A stretch of DNA of 64,000 nt from Cladorhizidae sp. MBARI D1340-BT2 (GCA_028752905.1 JAQNBH010000010.1:16581940-16645939); one strand, 5' to 3'; counted from the first letter of the stretch, positions 21,390 through 32,830 are shown. Notes: generated by a model from the letters alone, not told the origin. A program made the numbers and translations.

Positions 21390-22480
21390 GTGGCTCCCTT
21401 CTTCGTGTGTGCGGGAGGGAATCCTATACCGAAGTTGGACCCCACCCAAACAGAGAGGCTGTGGATTAACTCATCCTGCCCTCCATCTACCAAGAGCGAC
21501 GCTCCGGATGGCCCACCTGGCACCCTGGACTGGAAACTTCGGCAGAAGACGGATAATAGATAGGATCCTCCAATGTTTCTTCTGGCCGGGTGTCTGCCGA
21601 GATGTCGCAGACATGTGCAAGAGATGCCAGACATGCCAGAAGACAGCTCAACCACCCGAAAGGTACCACTTGTGCCCCTCCCTGTTACAGATATTCCGTT
21701 CCGTAGGATAGCAATGGACATGATTGGACCCTTGCCCACCACGGAGGAGGACAACAAATACATGCTCACCATATGTGATTATGGCTCCCAATACCCAGAA
21801 GCCATACCCCTGCACACCACAACCAGCACAGACATAGCAGAAGCTCTAGTCGAGTTCTTCTCTCGGGTCGGACTATCAGAGGAGATATTAACCGACTGGG
21901 GTTCCAACTTTTGCAGTCAGGAATTATGCAGACTGTTTGGTATCTGCTCCATCAAGACGTCAGCATACCATCCAGAGACTGACAGAATGGTGGAGCAGTA
22001 CAACGCCACCCTCAAAAGTGGCCTGCGAAAATACATCCCGAGGTTTGGTGGCCAATGGCACAAATCATTACCATATCTCTTATTTGCATGCCGAGAGCTC
22101 CCACACAGCTCTACTGGGTTCAGTCCTTTTGAACTGGTATACAACAGGAATCTCATAGATCACCTGGACGTCCTGCGCGAAGAGTGGCAGGAACCCTCGG
22201 ACAGCCCTGACAGTGTAGTGTCCTACATTCTCTCCACCTGTGTACGCCAGGTTGGAGGTGGCGAAAGACCTGGCCAAAACCACAGAAGAGGGTTGCAAAC
22301 AAGTGATGAAGGTGTAGTACAACAGAAAGGCCAGGTACCAGGTTTTCATGATGGATGACCTGGTGCTGGTCCTACTACCCTCTTCCACAAACAAATTGAT
22401 GGCTAAGTGGCAGGGCACTTTCCTATCACTGAAGTACTCTCACCTACGACCTACAAGGTCAAGGTGGCGAACTCGAGGAA
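21390..22480 (+). pseudogene. Integrase of the Gmr1-type element
   Basis: Order: zinc-binding block (21409-21660; H..H with CKRCQTCQKTA), catalytic core (21690-22180) with the three acidic positions in place (RIAMDMIGP, EEILTDWGSNF and HPETDRMVEQYNA), and a C-terminal strand block (NRKARYQVFM and KWQGTFPI near 22310-22420). The core is open in one frame from 21573 to 22358; the zinc block is in another frame. The presence of D, D and E suggests loss of function through frameshifts and not catalytic decay. It lies upstream of RT. Confidence 0.85.
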
Positions 22481-22799
22481 GCCGGTAAAAACATTCCACA
22501 TCAACATGCTCACCAGATAGGAGTCTCCACCTGCAATCTGCCTCCACAGCATGGCTGCCGACTCTACTGTGCCAGACCACAAGAACATCCCTACCTGGTC
22601 AGCCACACCCTCACCAGACCCGCCAAGAGTAAACCCTGAGCTACTCACCACCCAGACAGAGGAGCTGAGCTGTCCCCTTACCCAACACCATCATGTATTC
22701 ATGAAACAACAAACAACCAGGACTTACGGGCTTTACCTCGATCAGAATTGATACGGGTAAGTCCACCCCCATTAGTTCACCACTTTACCGTCTTTTCCA

Positions 22800-23590
22800 G
22801 GCTCGTGTGGAAACAGTCAAGGCAGAGATACATGTAGCTGCTATGCCGAGAGCAGGACTCATTGAGGTCATCCGGAGCGCATGGTCATCCCCCATTGTAC
22901 TCGTCCCTAAGAAGGATGGGTCGCTGCGCTTATGTGCGGATTATCGTAAGTTGAACGCAGTGACCCGTCCGTACCCCTTTCCTATACCTAAGGTCGAGTA
23001 ACTGTTGGACGGCCTGGCAGGGACGGAATACATCACAACATTGGATCTGACCAAGGGGAATTGGCAGGTGCCAGTGGCGGAGGATCACGGGAGAAGACAG
23101 CTTTCACGACACCCTTTGGAAAGTACCACTTCTTCGTGATGCTCTTCGGCCTGGTAAGAGCACCTCCAACGGCTCATGAACTCGCTGGTCGGTGATCTAG
23201 CAATGCATGTAGCCGCCTACATGGATGATCTTTTTGTCATTTTTAGCCTCACTTGGTAAGATCACATCTCACACATTGACCAGACCCTCTCCATACTTGG
23301 CAACGCAGATATCACAGTAAAGATGGCCAAGTGTCAATTTGGAATGTACGAGTGTGTTTACCTCGGCCACAGAGTTAGTCGTGGACGGATTAAACCAGAC
23401 ATCGCCAAGGTACAGGCCCTACAAGACTTTCCACAACCCCGAATCAAGAAAGATATCCGTGCATTTTTGGGAGCAGTGGGCTACTACCGTCGTTTTGTGC
23501 CCAACTGTGCGACCACTGCGACATTTCTATCAGACCTCACCTGCAAGGAGAAACCCCACAAGATCCAGTGGGAGCACATACATTAAGAGG
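22800..23590 (+). pseudogene. Reverse transcriptase of the Gmr1-type element
   Basis: Starts with an AWSSPIVLVPKKDGSLRLCA block and DYRKLNAVTRPYPFPIPKVE (22807-23001), both Gypsy-type. A TAA at 22999-23001 and frame changes follow. The catalytic box is visible as YMDD in another frame near 23218-23232, and the thumb/connection block (CVYLGHRVSRGRIKPDIAKV, then FLGAVGYYRRFVPN) is at 23323-23586. Frameshifts make it non-functional. Confidence 0.85.
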
Positions 23591-23599
23591 CTTTCGATG

Positions 23600-24010
23600 C
23601 ATTGAAGAAGGCTCTCTCATCTGACCCCGTCCTCCAAGGACCGGACTACGAATGCCAGTTCATCCTCCAGATGGATGCCTCAGATGTCGCTATAGCGGCC
23701 ATACTCAGCCAACACTCGGCCGCTGATGAAGATCGTCCAATGGCATTTTACTCGCGAAAGCTTTCAGCCGTGACCGCAACTATGCAGCTGTGGAGTGTGA
23801 TTGTCTGGCGATTGTGTACCTAACTTGTGTGAACTTCATCATCGCCACAGACCACAGCTGCCTCTGATACCTTCACCTTGTGAAGGATGTCAGGGGCAGA
23901 CTAACAAGATGGTCCCTCCACCTTCAGCCATTTTGTTTCACTATCACCCACCGGCTGGGAACTGCTAACGGCAATGCCGATGGACTATCTAGGCAGGCCT
24001 GGAAGGATGA
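23600..24010 (+). pseudogene. RNase H of the Gmr1-type element
   Basis: FILQMDASDVAIAAILSQ and PMAFYSRKLS (23602-23823) match the first half of a Gypsy RNase H, with the first catalytic Asp. After a frameshift the tail reads LTRWSLHLQPF and HRLGTANGNADGLSR (23880-24000), the usual end of the polyprotein. A purine-rich tract (24042-24061) just before the 3' LTR is the likely polypurine primer. Confidence 0.8.
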
Positions 24011-24061
24011 TTTCATTGATGATCCGATCCCAGTCTCGCTACAGGAGGGGGAGGAGAGGAG

Positions 24062-24365
24062 TGTCGGGGACCCCAACCCTAGTGGTCCCATGACAACACT
24101 TGCTGAGAGAACAGAATGACCTATTATGGTCATAACCAGTAGAATAGCCTATAATTGTTAGAATGCACACTTAGTAGACTGATTGGTTAGACTACTTAGA
24201 TATGCATATTACCATATAAGGCCTGACTAGGACTTTAGCATAGTAACCTATTTAAAGGAACCAGCTCAGAGGCCTAAGGAGAGTCAGCTCAGACTGGGGG
24301 TTTTCTATTATATTCTTTGTATCCAATCTCTGGCCAAGTACACTTACTGGTTAGGATCCCTAACA
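24062..24365 (+). repeat. 3' LTR (304 bp)
   Basis: Matches the 5' LTR and is longer by a ~25-bp block near 24265-24290, where CAGCTCAGA occurs twice. Followed directly by the AGGTT target duplication. Confidence 0.9.
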
Positions 24366-26183
24366 AGGTTTCACTGTGTTTTTGGTTTTTGTATATGTGT
24401 GTTTGATTTGATTTTTGTCCTTCTTCAACCAAATATTGCCCAGCTTTTCTCTTTGCCACTGTGTACCATACCATACACATGAATATGATCTATCTACAAT
24501 ATTTATGATGTTGAATCTACAAGTATGAGTTGTGAGAGGAGATGGAGAGCGAGGAGGCAAAGGAGAGGCTACTTCTCCAATTTCATCATCCATCATCAAG
24601 CCTAAACTAATGTTACTGGGATGCTAACTAGAAGTTATTACATGTGTTTTAACCAGGGGCAAATAGCTATATACTGCCCTTTGGATAACTAACAGGTTAA
24701 TTATACAGCTAGAGATCCCATTCACGAACCTGAGAAGCCATCTTCATCCATGCCTTCCTTGTCCGAGACAGACCAAGCCCTCACTTTCTGGTGGAGAGCT
24801 ATGTTCATCCACCCTGGTTCCAACATTTGCTACTCGTGTGGTCATCTTATCCAAGGCTCTATGCTCATAACAAGGCTCACCCAGATAAGCATGGATGCCG
24901 CAATCTTCTTCCTCAGTAAGAGTCTTCTGCACCGCTTGTCACAAGAAAATCTTCTGCTAGATTTAGTTATCTTGTCATTTCGTGTGATGTCAAAACTGTG
25001 AACAGTCCTGTCCATGTTTCAAGATTTTTTTTTTTTACAATGGTTACTGGGCAGTGACACACTTGAAAAATTATGTGGATAAATAGAGGGGAAAAAAAGC
25101 TGTTTTATGATATAAAACTTATGGCTCGTATAAATCGCACATGTTTTTTAGATTGACAAAACCCAGAATGCTGTACGGTGCTTGTGAAGGTGAATGGGTT
25201 AAAGGATGCTATAACTAGCCTACTTAACAGTAGAAACAGATATAATATGTGCTGTTGTGTAGTGCACAAGAAGGTTTTTAGGAACATGGTGTCCCAGAAC
25301 CTCAGAGTTGGACATTTACAGAATGCATTAGACATCATTTTGCTGGATTGATGTACCTCTCCAGCCCTCAACTAACAAATACACTACAACAGCAACAACA
25401 ACAAAACAACTTGAAACAAGAACAAAAACGTTTAACAACTGTTGGTTAGACTTGGAAGAAAATTTTGTTTTTAATTAGCATAAACAGATGACGATCCTTT
25501 ACCATTTATACTGGGTACACAACATTTTAAGGATTGTACAACTGAGATACATGATTTTGAACGGTAAACGGTTGTCTTACTGGTTGTGGTCTACAGGGAT
25601 ACAGCCTTGTTGCCTTTCTTTTTTGACAGGATGATCTAAAAACACCTTTGTTCTTGTGCAACATCGTGTTCATAGAAGACATGAAAGCTTGTGTGTTGAG
25701 TGAGTTCAAGCTTGCTGCCATCTGCATGAATATTTCTCAGAACTTGCCTGGATGATGCATGACTACAAACCGTATGTACATGAATTATGTCAAGTGACAT
25801 TCGAGTAACCTAGACTTCTGGAATGAGAGGCTAAATGACTTTTCAGCCATTGAGATGCCAGTGAAATGCCTCAAGTGTGCCCAGGTGTTCTTCTGCGGGA
25901 AGTCTAAGATTGAAATCAGCTAAAAACTAGAAATTCTAGGGGTTTTAATTGTCCACACATGTGTGACCCACATACACACACACACACAATAGAAGGAAAA
26001 AACACTTAATTACTTTATAATAACCTCAATAATCAACTTGAAATTGTATTCTCTCGACGTTTAAATTACTTTACCCTACCTATTATTTACCCTACCTATT
26101 AGTGCATGAACAGCATCGGCCAACAATGGCAATTAAAAACTACCTTCTATAAGATAAAACTTTTTCCTTTTTTTTTGGCTTAC

Positions 26184-26228
26184 CAGGTACTGGAGGAGAG
26201 GGAGGAGGACTTGATGCTCCACCCATGT
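26184..26228 (-). CDS. Death-domain/propeller gene, exon 3: Pro/Ser linker (45 nt)
   Basis: A microexon on the minus strand: acceptor TTTATAG before 26228, donor CTG/GTAAGC after 26184. In the frame set by exon 2 (phase 1 in, phase 1 out) it encodes an Asn completed across the junction, then MGGASSPPPSPPVP and the first base of a Gly codon. It joins the middle domain to the propeller. A 45-nt exon with both splice signals, matching phases and a plausible linker composition is unlikely to be chance. Confidence 0.75.
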
Positions 26229-26699
26229 CTATAAATTGAAAAATAAAATAAAATCGTCATAAAATCGTCATCACTAAATTCATAAGCCATCCCATGTTTC
26301 ATTGAACAATACAGAACAATACAGAACTCAATAGAGAACTCCCTAAATTAATTTTCCCACAATTGTACAGGCTATCATTAATAAGTAACATGGCTATTTA
26401 TCATAAAAGGCACCCATTGGAGAGTAATCACACAATTCCACAGGTTCAAATAGTATTTGTTCCATTAGCACATGCTAGTATTGATATGAGGCCATCCTCA
26501 TTTACTAAGCAACCTTCAAATGAAAGTTTGTCCTAGTTAATATTCTGCCTGAAGGAATGATGGAGACGGTGTGTAATAAATCAAGAATTGCTTGATGCAA
26601 CCTTCAGACTAAAAATGGATGTGTCTGAAATTGAAATAGCTAATGATCGCTGCTTCAAGAACCCAAGAAATTATGGTTCAGGCTGTGAGCAGGCAGTAA

Positions 26700-26960
26700 T
26701 CCGAAGGACAGCAACACTGATCAGGAGGAGAGTAATACTGTATGGGAGGTGAGTGACAATGATCGGGAGGAAAGTGACACTAATTGGGAGGAGAGTGATG
26801 CTGATTGGGAGAAAGTGACACAGATCAGGAGGAGAGTGACACTTATCAGGTACTGATCAGGAGGAGAGTGACACTGACCAGGTGGAGAGTGATAGTGTTT
26901 GGGAAGCGAGTGATACTGGTCAGGAGGAGAGTGGGGCACCAATCAGGAGATGAGTACCAC
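26700..26960. repeat. Decayed ~21-bp tandem repeat
   Basis: About ten imperfect units of CTGATCAGGAGGAGAGTGACA, with spacing that varies by a few bases. On the plus strand some units read DQEESD-like peptides, but stops interrupt. Confidence 0.75.
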
Positions 26961-27349
26961 TGATCAGGAAACCTTGTTTCCCTTTCAGTAAAGAAGGAGA
27001 GCTTGAATAGAACAAATTAAATAATCTTGACAGACCTTCTACCAAAAAGGACTGACTGTGCTACACCTTATATGCAGCAAAAACTAAGGCATCGTGTCCA
27101 GCATAGGATTATGTTCATGCACAAATGGGAAAAAATGCTGCCCTGCAAACATTAACCTTGTCCTAGGAAAATCGTTGTATATTAACCGCAGCTAGCTGTA
27201 CATGGTGCGGCCTCTTTTCAATGATATTTACATTTAAAATATCTTCGCTGCTTGGTTGGTAGCTATTAACCCCCTAAGAATAGGTCATTATAAATATACA
27301 CTAAATTGAAGGGTTTTTTAAAAAAAGTCTTAAATGAAAGATTTAAAGC

Positions 27350-27860
27350 GGGGGGACGATGCTAAATTTAATTTTTTTAATTTTTACCCGTGGTTACAAC
27401 TTTAGAGCTCCGTAGATTCTGCAAACTTCATGGTATGGACTTGATATATAGCTCAAAAGATTGGTCTCTCTGTGTGCTCTCTTTTGATTTTTCAACGCCC
27501 TCAATTTTGCACCCACGTGTCTGACCAGTAATATATTTTAACACCTATTCAAAAGAGTGATTGCGTGCGCTAAAGCTTCCTCTAGCCACTCGTACCATTT
27601 TCAATTTTTTGGCACTTCGCAACTCGGAGTGGTTTCTGTGGAGGTTGCGGCGATTCAGATTTTTTAGGTCCCTCCGCTTTTAGTAACTTGCCTATAGTTA
27701 TACCTAATGAAGCATTTTTAGTATCAAAAGAGAGCACACAGAGAGATCTATCTTTTGAGCTATATATCTAGTTCATACCATGAAGTTTGCAGAATCTACG
27801 GAGCTCTAAAGTTGTAACTACAGGTTTAAAAAAAAATTAAATTTAGCATTGTCCCCCCCC
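27350..27860. repeat. Foldback element, copy C
   Basis: Starts GGGGGGACGATGCTAAATTT and ends AAATTTAGCATTGTCCCCCC, so the terminal inverted repeat is long and nearly perfect. Interior arms are related to those of copy B but shortened in the left half. Confidence 0.8.
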
Positions 27861-27861
27861 T

Positions 27862-28507
27862 AGGGGTGACAGTTGCATTTTTTAAATTTAATTTTTCAAA
27901 AAAATTGATGGTACGAGTGGCTAGAGGAAGCTCTAGCGCATACAATGAGCGTTTCACGCCTTCAATTTTCTACCCGCGCGCTTGACCAGGTGATAAATTT
28001 TTAACGCCTATTCAAAACGCTCATTGTATGCACTAGTGGCCACTCGTACCATTTTGCACTTCGCAACTCGGAGTGGTTTTGGCGGAGGTTGGAGCGATTC
28101 AGGTTTTTTAGGTCCCTCCGCTTTAGGGTCTAGTAACTTGCCTATAGTTATACCTATGAAACATATTTTAGTATCAAAAGAGAGCACACAGAGAGACCTA
28201 TCTTTTGAGCTATATATCAAGTCCATACCATGAAGTTTGCAGAATCTACTGAGCTCTAAAGTCGTAACCACAGGGGAAAAAGAAGGGGGAAAATATGCAT
28301 CATTCCCCCCAAAAGTGTTGAGGTCCCTCCACTTTAGGTCAAGTAACTTGCCTATAGTTATACCTATGAAATATATTTTATTATCAAAAGAGAGCACACA
28401 GAGAGACCTATCTTTTGAGCTATATATCAAGTCCATACCATGAAGTTTGCAGAATCTAAAGTTGTAACCACAAGAAGAAAAAATATTTAAAATGCAGCTG
28501 TCCCCCC
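27862..28507. repeat. Foldback element, copy D (rearranged)
   Basis: Directly abuts copy C. Contains one inverted pair around 27911-28050 and then two right-arm copies in tandem (28100-28275 and 28320-28470), so it is a rearranged member. It ends GTCCCCCC. The C+D pair is flanked by an 8-bp direct repeat TTTAAAGC (27342-27349 and 28509-28516), which contains TTAA-like sequence. Confidence 0.7.
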
Positions 28508-28916
28508 TTTTAAAGCAGCACTAATTTTGCAAGATGTCAATCTGTACACTCGGGAAAAAATTCATAGCTAAGTATTATTGCTTTTACTAGAGATATTAAG
28601 TGGGTAGATCATAGACATAAGAGCATTGGAAACTGACTGCTCTGAGACCAATTAATGTGAACCATGCTGGGCAGGAAACTGATGTAGATAGCAATGTATA
28701 TATATAATACACTTTTTCTATGTCATTGTTTCTCCAAGCTCTCTTCAATCTGAGAGGTTCACGAGAGTACAATCATGTGAGTGAAATATGATATGCATAT
28801 AGCTACATGTAAGATGTATATGTTTACTTTAGCTACTCATACCTAGCACACACTTGTGCTATGCCTAGCCAATCTCTCGGTTGCTAGCTGATCCATTTCA
28901 ACAGTCCATGAAGCAC

Positions 28917-29325
28917 TGCGCTGAAGCTAGTTAGGGCACTGCACTGTGGCTAGTTAGGGCACTGCATTGTAGCTAGTTAGGGCACTGCTAGTTAGGGCAC
29001 TGCACTGTAGCTAGTTAGGGCACTGCACTGTAGCTAGTTAGGGCACTGCACTGTAGCTAGTTAGGGCACTGCACTGTAGCTAGTTAGGGCACTGCACTGT
29101 AGCTAGTTAGGGCACTGCACTGTGGCTAGTTAGGGCACTGCATTGTAGCTAGTTAGGGCACTGCATTGTAGCTAGTTAGGGCACTGCATTGTAGCTAGTT
29201 AGGGCACTGCACTGTAGCTAGTTAGGGTACTGCACTGTAGCTAGTTAGGGCACTGCATTATAGCTAGTTAGGGCACTGCATTATAGCTAGTTAGGGCACC
29301 GCACTATAGCTAGTTATGTAGCTAG
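28917..29325. repeat. 23-bp minisatellite, about 17 units
   Basis: Unit GTAGCTAGTTAGGGCACTGC plus ACT, repeated with occasional changes (CATTAT, CATTGT). One unit is truncated near 28985. Confidence 0.95.
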
Positions 29326-29586
29326 CTAGGAACTTATCTAATGTATAACCTCACTTTGCTAAACTAATATATAATATATAGTTACATAATATATAGCCTT
29401 CTCAATAGCGAACTTGAATTTTACTCAATGCTCTAGTCGAAACATCGAGAAGGTAAAATTCATTGAGGTCACTGTAATTACATTATGTCGACTGTTGAGA
29501 GTATATATATATTATAGTTGCTTTACACACTTTAAGTAGCATACACTAGATACAGTATATACATTTAAATTTTTTTAATAACTCAC

Positions 29587-30342
29587 TAGTTTGCTGCACA
29601 GGCACAGAGAGATTAGGAACTGGATCTATTAAACCATTGACTGACTGATCCGCCTTCTCTCTGTACAGCACCTCACCATCCACAGACACCATTGTCATGC
29701 CAGTATCAGTGAAGAAGTCCATATTTTCCTGCTCTCGAATGGCCAGTCTCAAGTCAGGTATGCGGTGAGCGGGAATGGCCCAACTCACTTGCACGCAACC
29801 CAACTCAACTTTCAAGAAGATCATGGCACACTCAATCAGCCTCAGCTGACCGGCATATTTTCTCCGCAGATTTTCCAAATCTTCGAGTGTATGCTTCTTC
29901 GGGTCCAGGTTCTGCATGACCCTTAACTCTGTAAAGTTTTCGGGAATCTCAACTGTGCTACACTCATCCAAGCAATTGATGAATTCATCAATAGATGTTC
30001 TCATGCAGAAATGCTTCACATCATCTTCGTAAGAAGCTAGCTTCTGCTTGACATCCTCATTTGCAAATTTGTCAATGATTTCTTTCAGAAGGCTGTGGTC
30101 AAGAAACATCATGTACCAACGCAGCATCATGATCAGCTGAATGACGCTCTTTACCTCCTTCATTTCCGGTATCTGCGTGAAGATGAAATTGAAATGTTGT
30201 TGAATTTTCTTCTTCGGTAGAAAAGCAATATGTAGGATGATGTTGTCGATGGACACATTATTGGCCATTAGACTTTTTGTAAGCTCGCCAACGAGATCGC
30301 TGAATTTCCCTTGCAGCTCATCGATTTGCATGGGAATTGATC
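29587..30342 (-). CDS. Death-domain/propeller gene, exon 2: uncharacterised middle domain
   Basis: Acceptor GCTAAG before 30342, donor ACTA/GTGAGT after 29587. Entered in phase 1, the 252-codon exon completes a Gly codon from exon 1. It then encodes a mostly helical region, including LMMLRWYMMFLDHSLLKEII-like sequence (LRWYMMFLDHSLLKEIIDKF), DVKQKLASYEDDVKHF, PENFTEL, HTLEDLENLRRKY and a final VQVSWAIPAHRI strand. From memory, similar blocks (LL..LI..F....L...M..Y...L..F...T....F, then a TLE.L block and V.W.IP) occur in invertebrate proteins that carry death-fold or NACHT domains, but I know no established name. The exon ends with a Pro/Val-rich stretch leading into the linker. Confidence 0.85.
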
Positions 30343-30749
30343 CTTAGCGGACAAAATGAAAGGGAAAATACAAGTTATCAATGCAAACTACATGTATATT
30401 ATACTGTGTTATTTTAGCATTGCAATGATTATTATTAAAAGGTTCCTTACATACACAATACACAATTCATACATAGCTCAAACTTCTTTGAGGGACAAGG
30501 CACATAAACGTAGCCACTAAACTACAGCCGGGGCCATGCTTGTGCTACTAAGCATTACACTAGTGTGCGTGCGTGTGTGTGGAGGGGGGGGGGGACTTGC
30601 CAATACTGTGTTAATCAGCGCCTCCCCCTGGCAAGTTGTTCATGCCTGTGACAACTGGCTCAAGTTGATTCTACTGTAGTTTTTAATTCAGTTGATTATA
30701 AGCAGAGGATGCCATCGAATCGAATCACTTAGTTCTTGCCAAGACTGCT

Positions 30750-32262
30750 TCCCTGCAGAGACCTTGCATACCTCTCGGGGTGACCATCTTATCGTGCAGG
30801 TCAAGTGCTCGGTTTTTGTTTGGTATTTGGCATCATGGAATATCAGGAGGTCGCTAGACGTGAGGGCTCTATAAAGACTGCAAGAGAGGGTTATGATATG
30901 TCCTTTGTTGATGAAAGGATGATCAAGTTGTAAGTAGCTGGGGAGGGGATGAGGTAGTTGTGGCTGCTCTGCAGGGAACGAAATGGTTTGGAAGTGAAGC
31001 TTACAAAGAAGGAGATAGTGTGTTGCTAACAGCTGGTAGAAGGTTCCTGGGCTTTGGAAGTGAAGCTTACAAGGATCGAGATAGTGTGTTGCACAGCTGG
31101 TAGAAGGTTCCTGGGCTTTGGAAGTGAAGCTTACAAGGATCGAGATAGTGTGTTGCATAGCTGGTAGAAGGTTCCTGGGCTTTGGAAGTGAAGCTTACAA
31201 GGATCGAGATAGTGTGTTGCATAGCTGGTAGAAGGTTCCTGGGCTTTGGAAGTGAAGCTTACAAGGATCGAGATAGTGTGTTGCATGGAGCTCTAGGTGA
31301 GCTTCAAGTTCCTTTCTTTGAAGGGTGAGAATAAAAGTGGTGACTGCCTATATGTGTTATCTTGTTACACTCCTATGTACTGTATGTATTTGCTACTAGT
31401 AGAGAGGAAAAGGATGCCTTCAGCAAATTCTGTCGGAAATTTCATCATCAATGTGGGGGTTAGGTTACTCCAATGCACGTGTGTGGTCCAGATGGGTGGA
31501 TGAGTGATGCATAGCATGGGAGAAGTCCTCATCGGTATGGAGATCTGAATGAGGCTAGAAAGGAGTTGCTGCCTTTCCTCTCTATAAATGAAGCCATGGT
31601 GTTCAACACCTGGTTTGAGAAGGACATCCACAAACAGACCTGGCAGCACCCTAAGTCCGAGCTGTATTTACTATGGTATCACATATCACAATGAAGATAG
31701 ACAGAAGGAAGTGCTTGAAAGTCTCAATTGCATTTTAAGAGTGAAGTTCATAGTTGGATAGAAGAGATTGTACCAAAGATGATGTGAAGAAGTGGGATGT
31801 AAACAAATTGTGAGGTGGAAATATGGATGAGAGAGGAAGGAAGATGAGTTGAGGGGAGTATCTGATCTATGTGGAAGAGAGATGAAGGGATTCTTGGAAT
31901 AAGGAAGGTGAGGTGAAGGAGAAGTGGGATACTCTCAACTCAGTTATGGGTGATGATGTTCAGACCCTTTTAGCACAGTAGGAGGCAGTTAGGTGAGCCA
32001 AGATAAGTTCAAACCCATGTTGTGGAGAGAAACATGGTGTATGCTCTGTGGCTGATTACTAGGATGGACAAGGTAGGATGGAGCATGCTATGGCATGCAA
32101 GGCTACTAGGCGGGAAGTGAGAGTAGCCAACCCCAGAGGCAGGGAAAGGAAGGCATCTTGGGATGGTGGTGTGGCATTGCATCAGGGACATCCAGCATGG
32201 GAGGAGAGGGTTGGCTCCAATGACAGCAGTCAGACTAAAGGATGAGGATGGAAATTTGTGTA
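30750..32262 (+). pseudogene. LINE endonuclease region (plus strand), broken
   Basis: Frame-shifted pieces on the plus strand follow the order of a LINE apurinic-type endonuclease: VVAALQ(ET)KWFGSEAYK near 30955-31005, a variant block around 31060-31290 amplified as a tandem repeat, LYVLSCYTPMYC (31345-31385), then HGRSPHRYGDLNEARKELLP and FLSINEAMVFNTWFEKDIHK with QTWQHPKS (31515-31665). The last is the end of the EN domain. A linker (LKDEDGNLC near 32235-32260) follows and stops abruptly where an antisense RT begins. No intact frame. Confidence 0.75.
30989..31290. repeat. ~64-bp tandem duplication inside the LINE
   Basis: Five units starting TTTGGAAGTGAAGCTTACAA (at about 30988, 31053, 31117, 31181 and 31245). 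The unit corresponds to a piece of LINE coding sequence (GFGSEAYKDRDSVL), so it expanded after insertion. Confidence 0.9.
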
Positions 32263-32830
32263 CCATCCCTAAGTCTGATCATCTCCTCTGGGATACCTAG
32301 CTTTCCCAAAGCCATCCACACTGTTTCCCTTGGCACAGAGTCGTAGGCTTTTTTCAAGTCAATGAAGGTGCAAGAAAGTTTAGACCAGTGCTCCCAAGGT
32401 TTCTCCACCAGCTGTTGTACGGCGAAGACCATGTCAGCATAGCTCCTGACCTTCTTAAAACCATACTGTGTGACTCAGGGAGCTTAGCTTCAGTTAGCTT
32501 CTTTGATCTCCCCTGGAGAACTCTTACATCCAACAGAGAAATACCTCTCCAATTATCACAGTTGCTGAGCTTGCTTCTCTTTGGTATGGGAACCAATATG
32601 CCATCACACCAGTCATATTGGACCTCACACTCACTCCAAACATCTGCACCAATTCCATCAGTCTGCTCAGACATTTATCTTCACTAGAAGCGGCTTTCAC
32701 CATTTCTGGAAGCATGTCAGAAACACCACCAGCCTTCCCATTCCTAAGCTTCTCAACTGCATTTATAATTTCCTCCTCTGGTGGTAACTCTTGCCATTTC
32801 AGGCCTTAATGGTGTTTGCCTGACTCTTCT
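32262..32830 (-). pseudogene. LINE reverse transcriptase fragment (minus strand)
   Basis: Minus strand: PPEEEIINAVEKLRNGKAGG (near 32740-32810), then a MLPEMVKAASSEDK block, VPIPKRSKLSNCDNWRGISL, and the finger motif FIDLKKAYDSVPRETVWMAL with GKLGIPEEMIRL (32262-32430). That last block carries the first catalytic Asp. It ends exactly where the plus-strand LINE linker ends. Related to the EN pieces on the opposite strand. Confidence 0.8.

Larger units (their letters stand above)
19285..24370 (+). mobile_element. LTR retrotransposon with gag-PR-IN-RT-RH order (Gmr1-type Ty3/Gypsy)
   Basis: Direct repeats at 19290-19577 and 24062-24365 start TGTCGGGG and end CCCTAACA, and a 5-bp AGGTT target duplication flanks them (19285-19289, 24366-24370). 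Between them lie gag, a protease-like region, integrase, then reverse transcriptase and RNase H. Integrase upstream of RT is the Ty1/Copia order, but the RT and RNase H sequences are of Ty3/Gypsy type. That combination is known from the Gmr1 group. Frameshifts and stops occur throughout, so it is no longer autonomous. It sits in intron 3, antisense to the host gene. Confidence 0.9.
15598..26183 (-). other. Intron 3 of the death-domain/propeller gene (10.6 kb)
   Basis: Bounded by the CTG/GTAAGC donor at 26183-26182 and the CCCTAG acceptor at 15598-15599. It contains two hairpins, two pogo-like transposase relics and a complete-looking LTR retrotransposon. Two stretches hold nothing I can name: 24371-26183 and 17470-17760. 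Confidence 0.7.
26229..29586 (-). other. Intron 2 of the death-domain/propeller gene (3.4 kb)
   Basis: Between donor ACTA/GTGAGT and acceptor TTTATAG. Contains a decayed ~21-bp repeat, two foldback elements and a 23-bp minisatellite. Confidence 0.7.

Noticed and set aside
24744..24932. Minus-strand 62-residue frame (LTEEEDCGIHAYLGEPCYEH...)
   Set aside because: Looks somewhat protein-like but has no splice sites, no family I recognise and lies between a retrotransposon and plain intron sequence.
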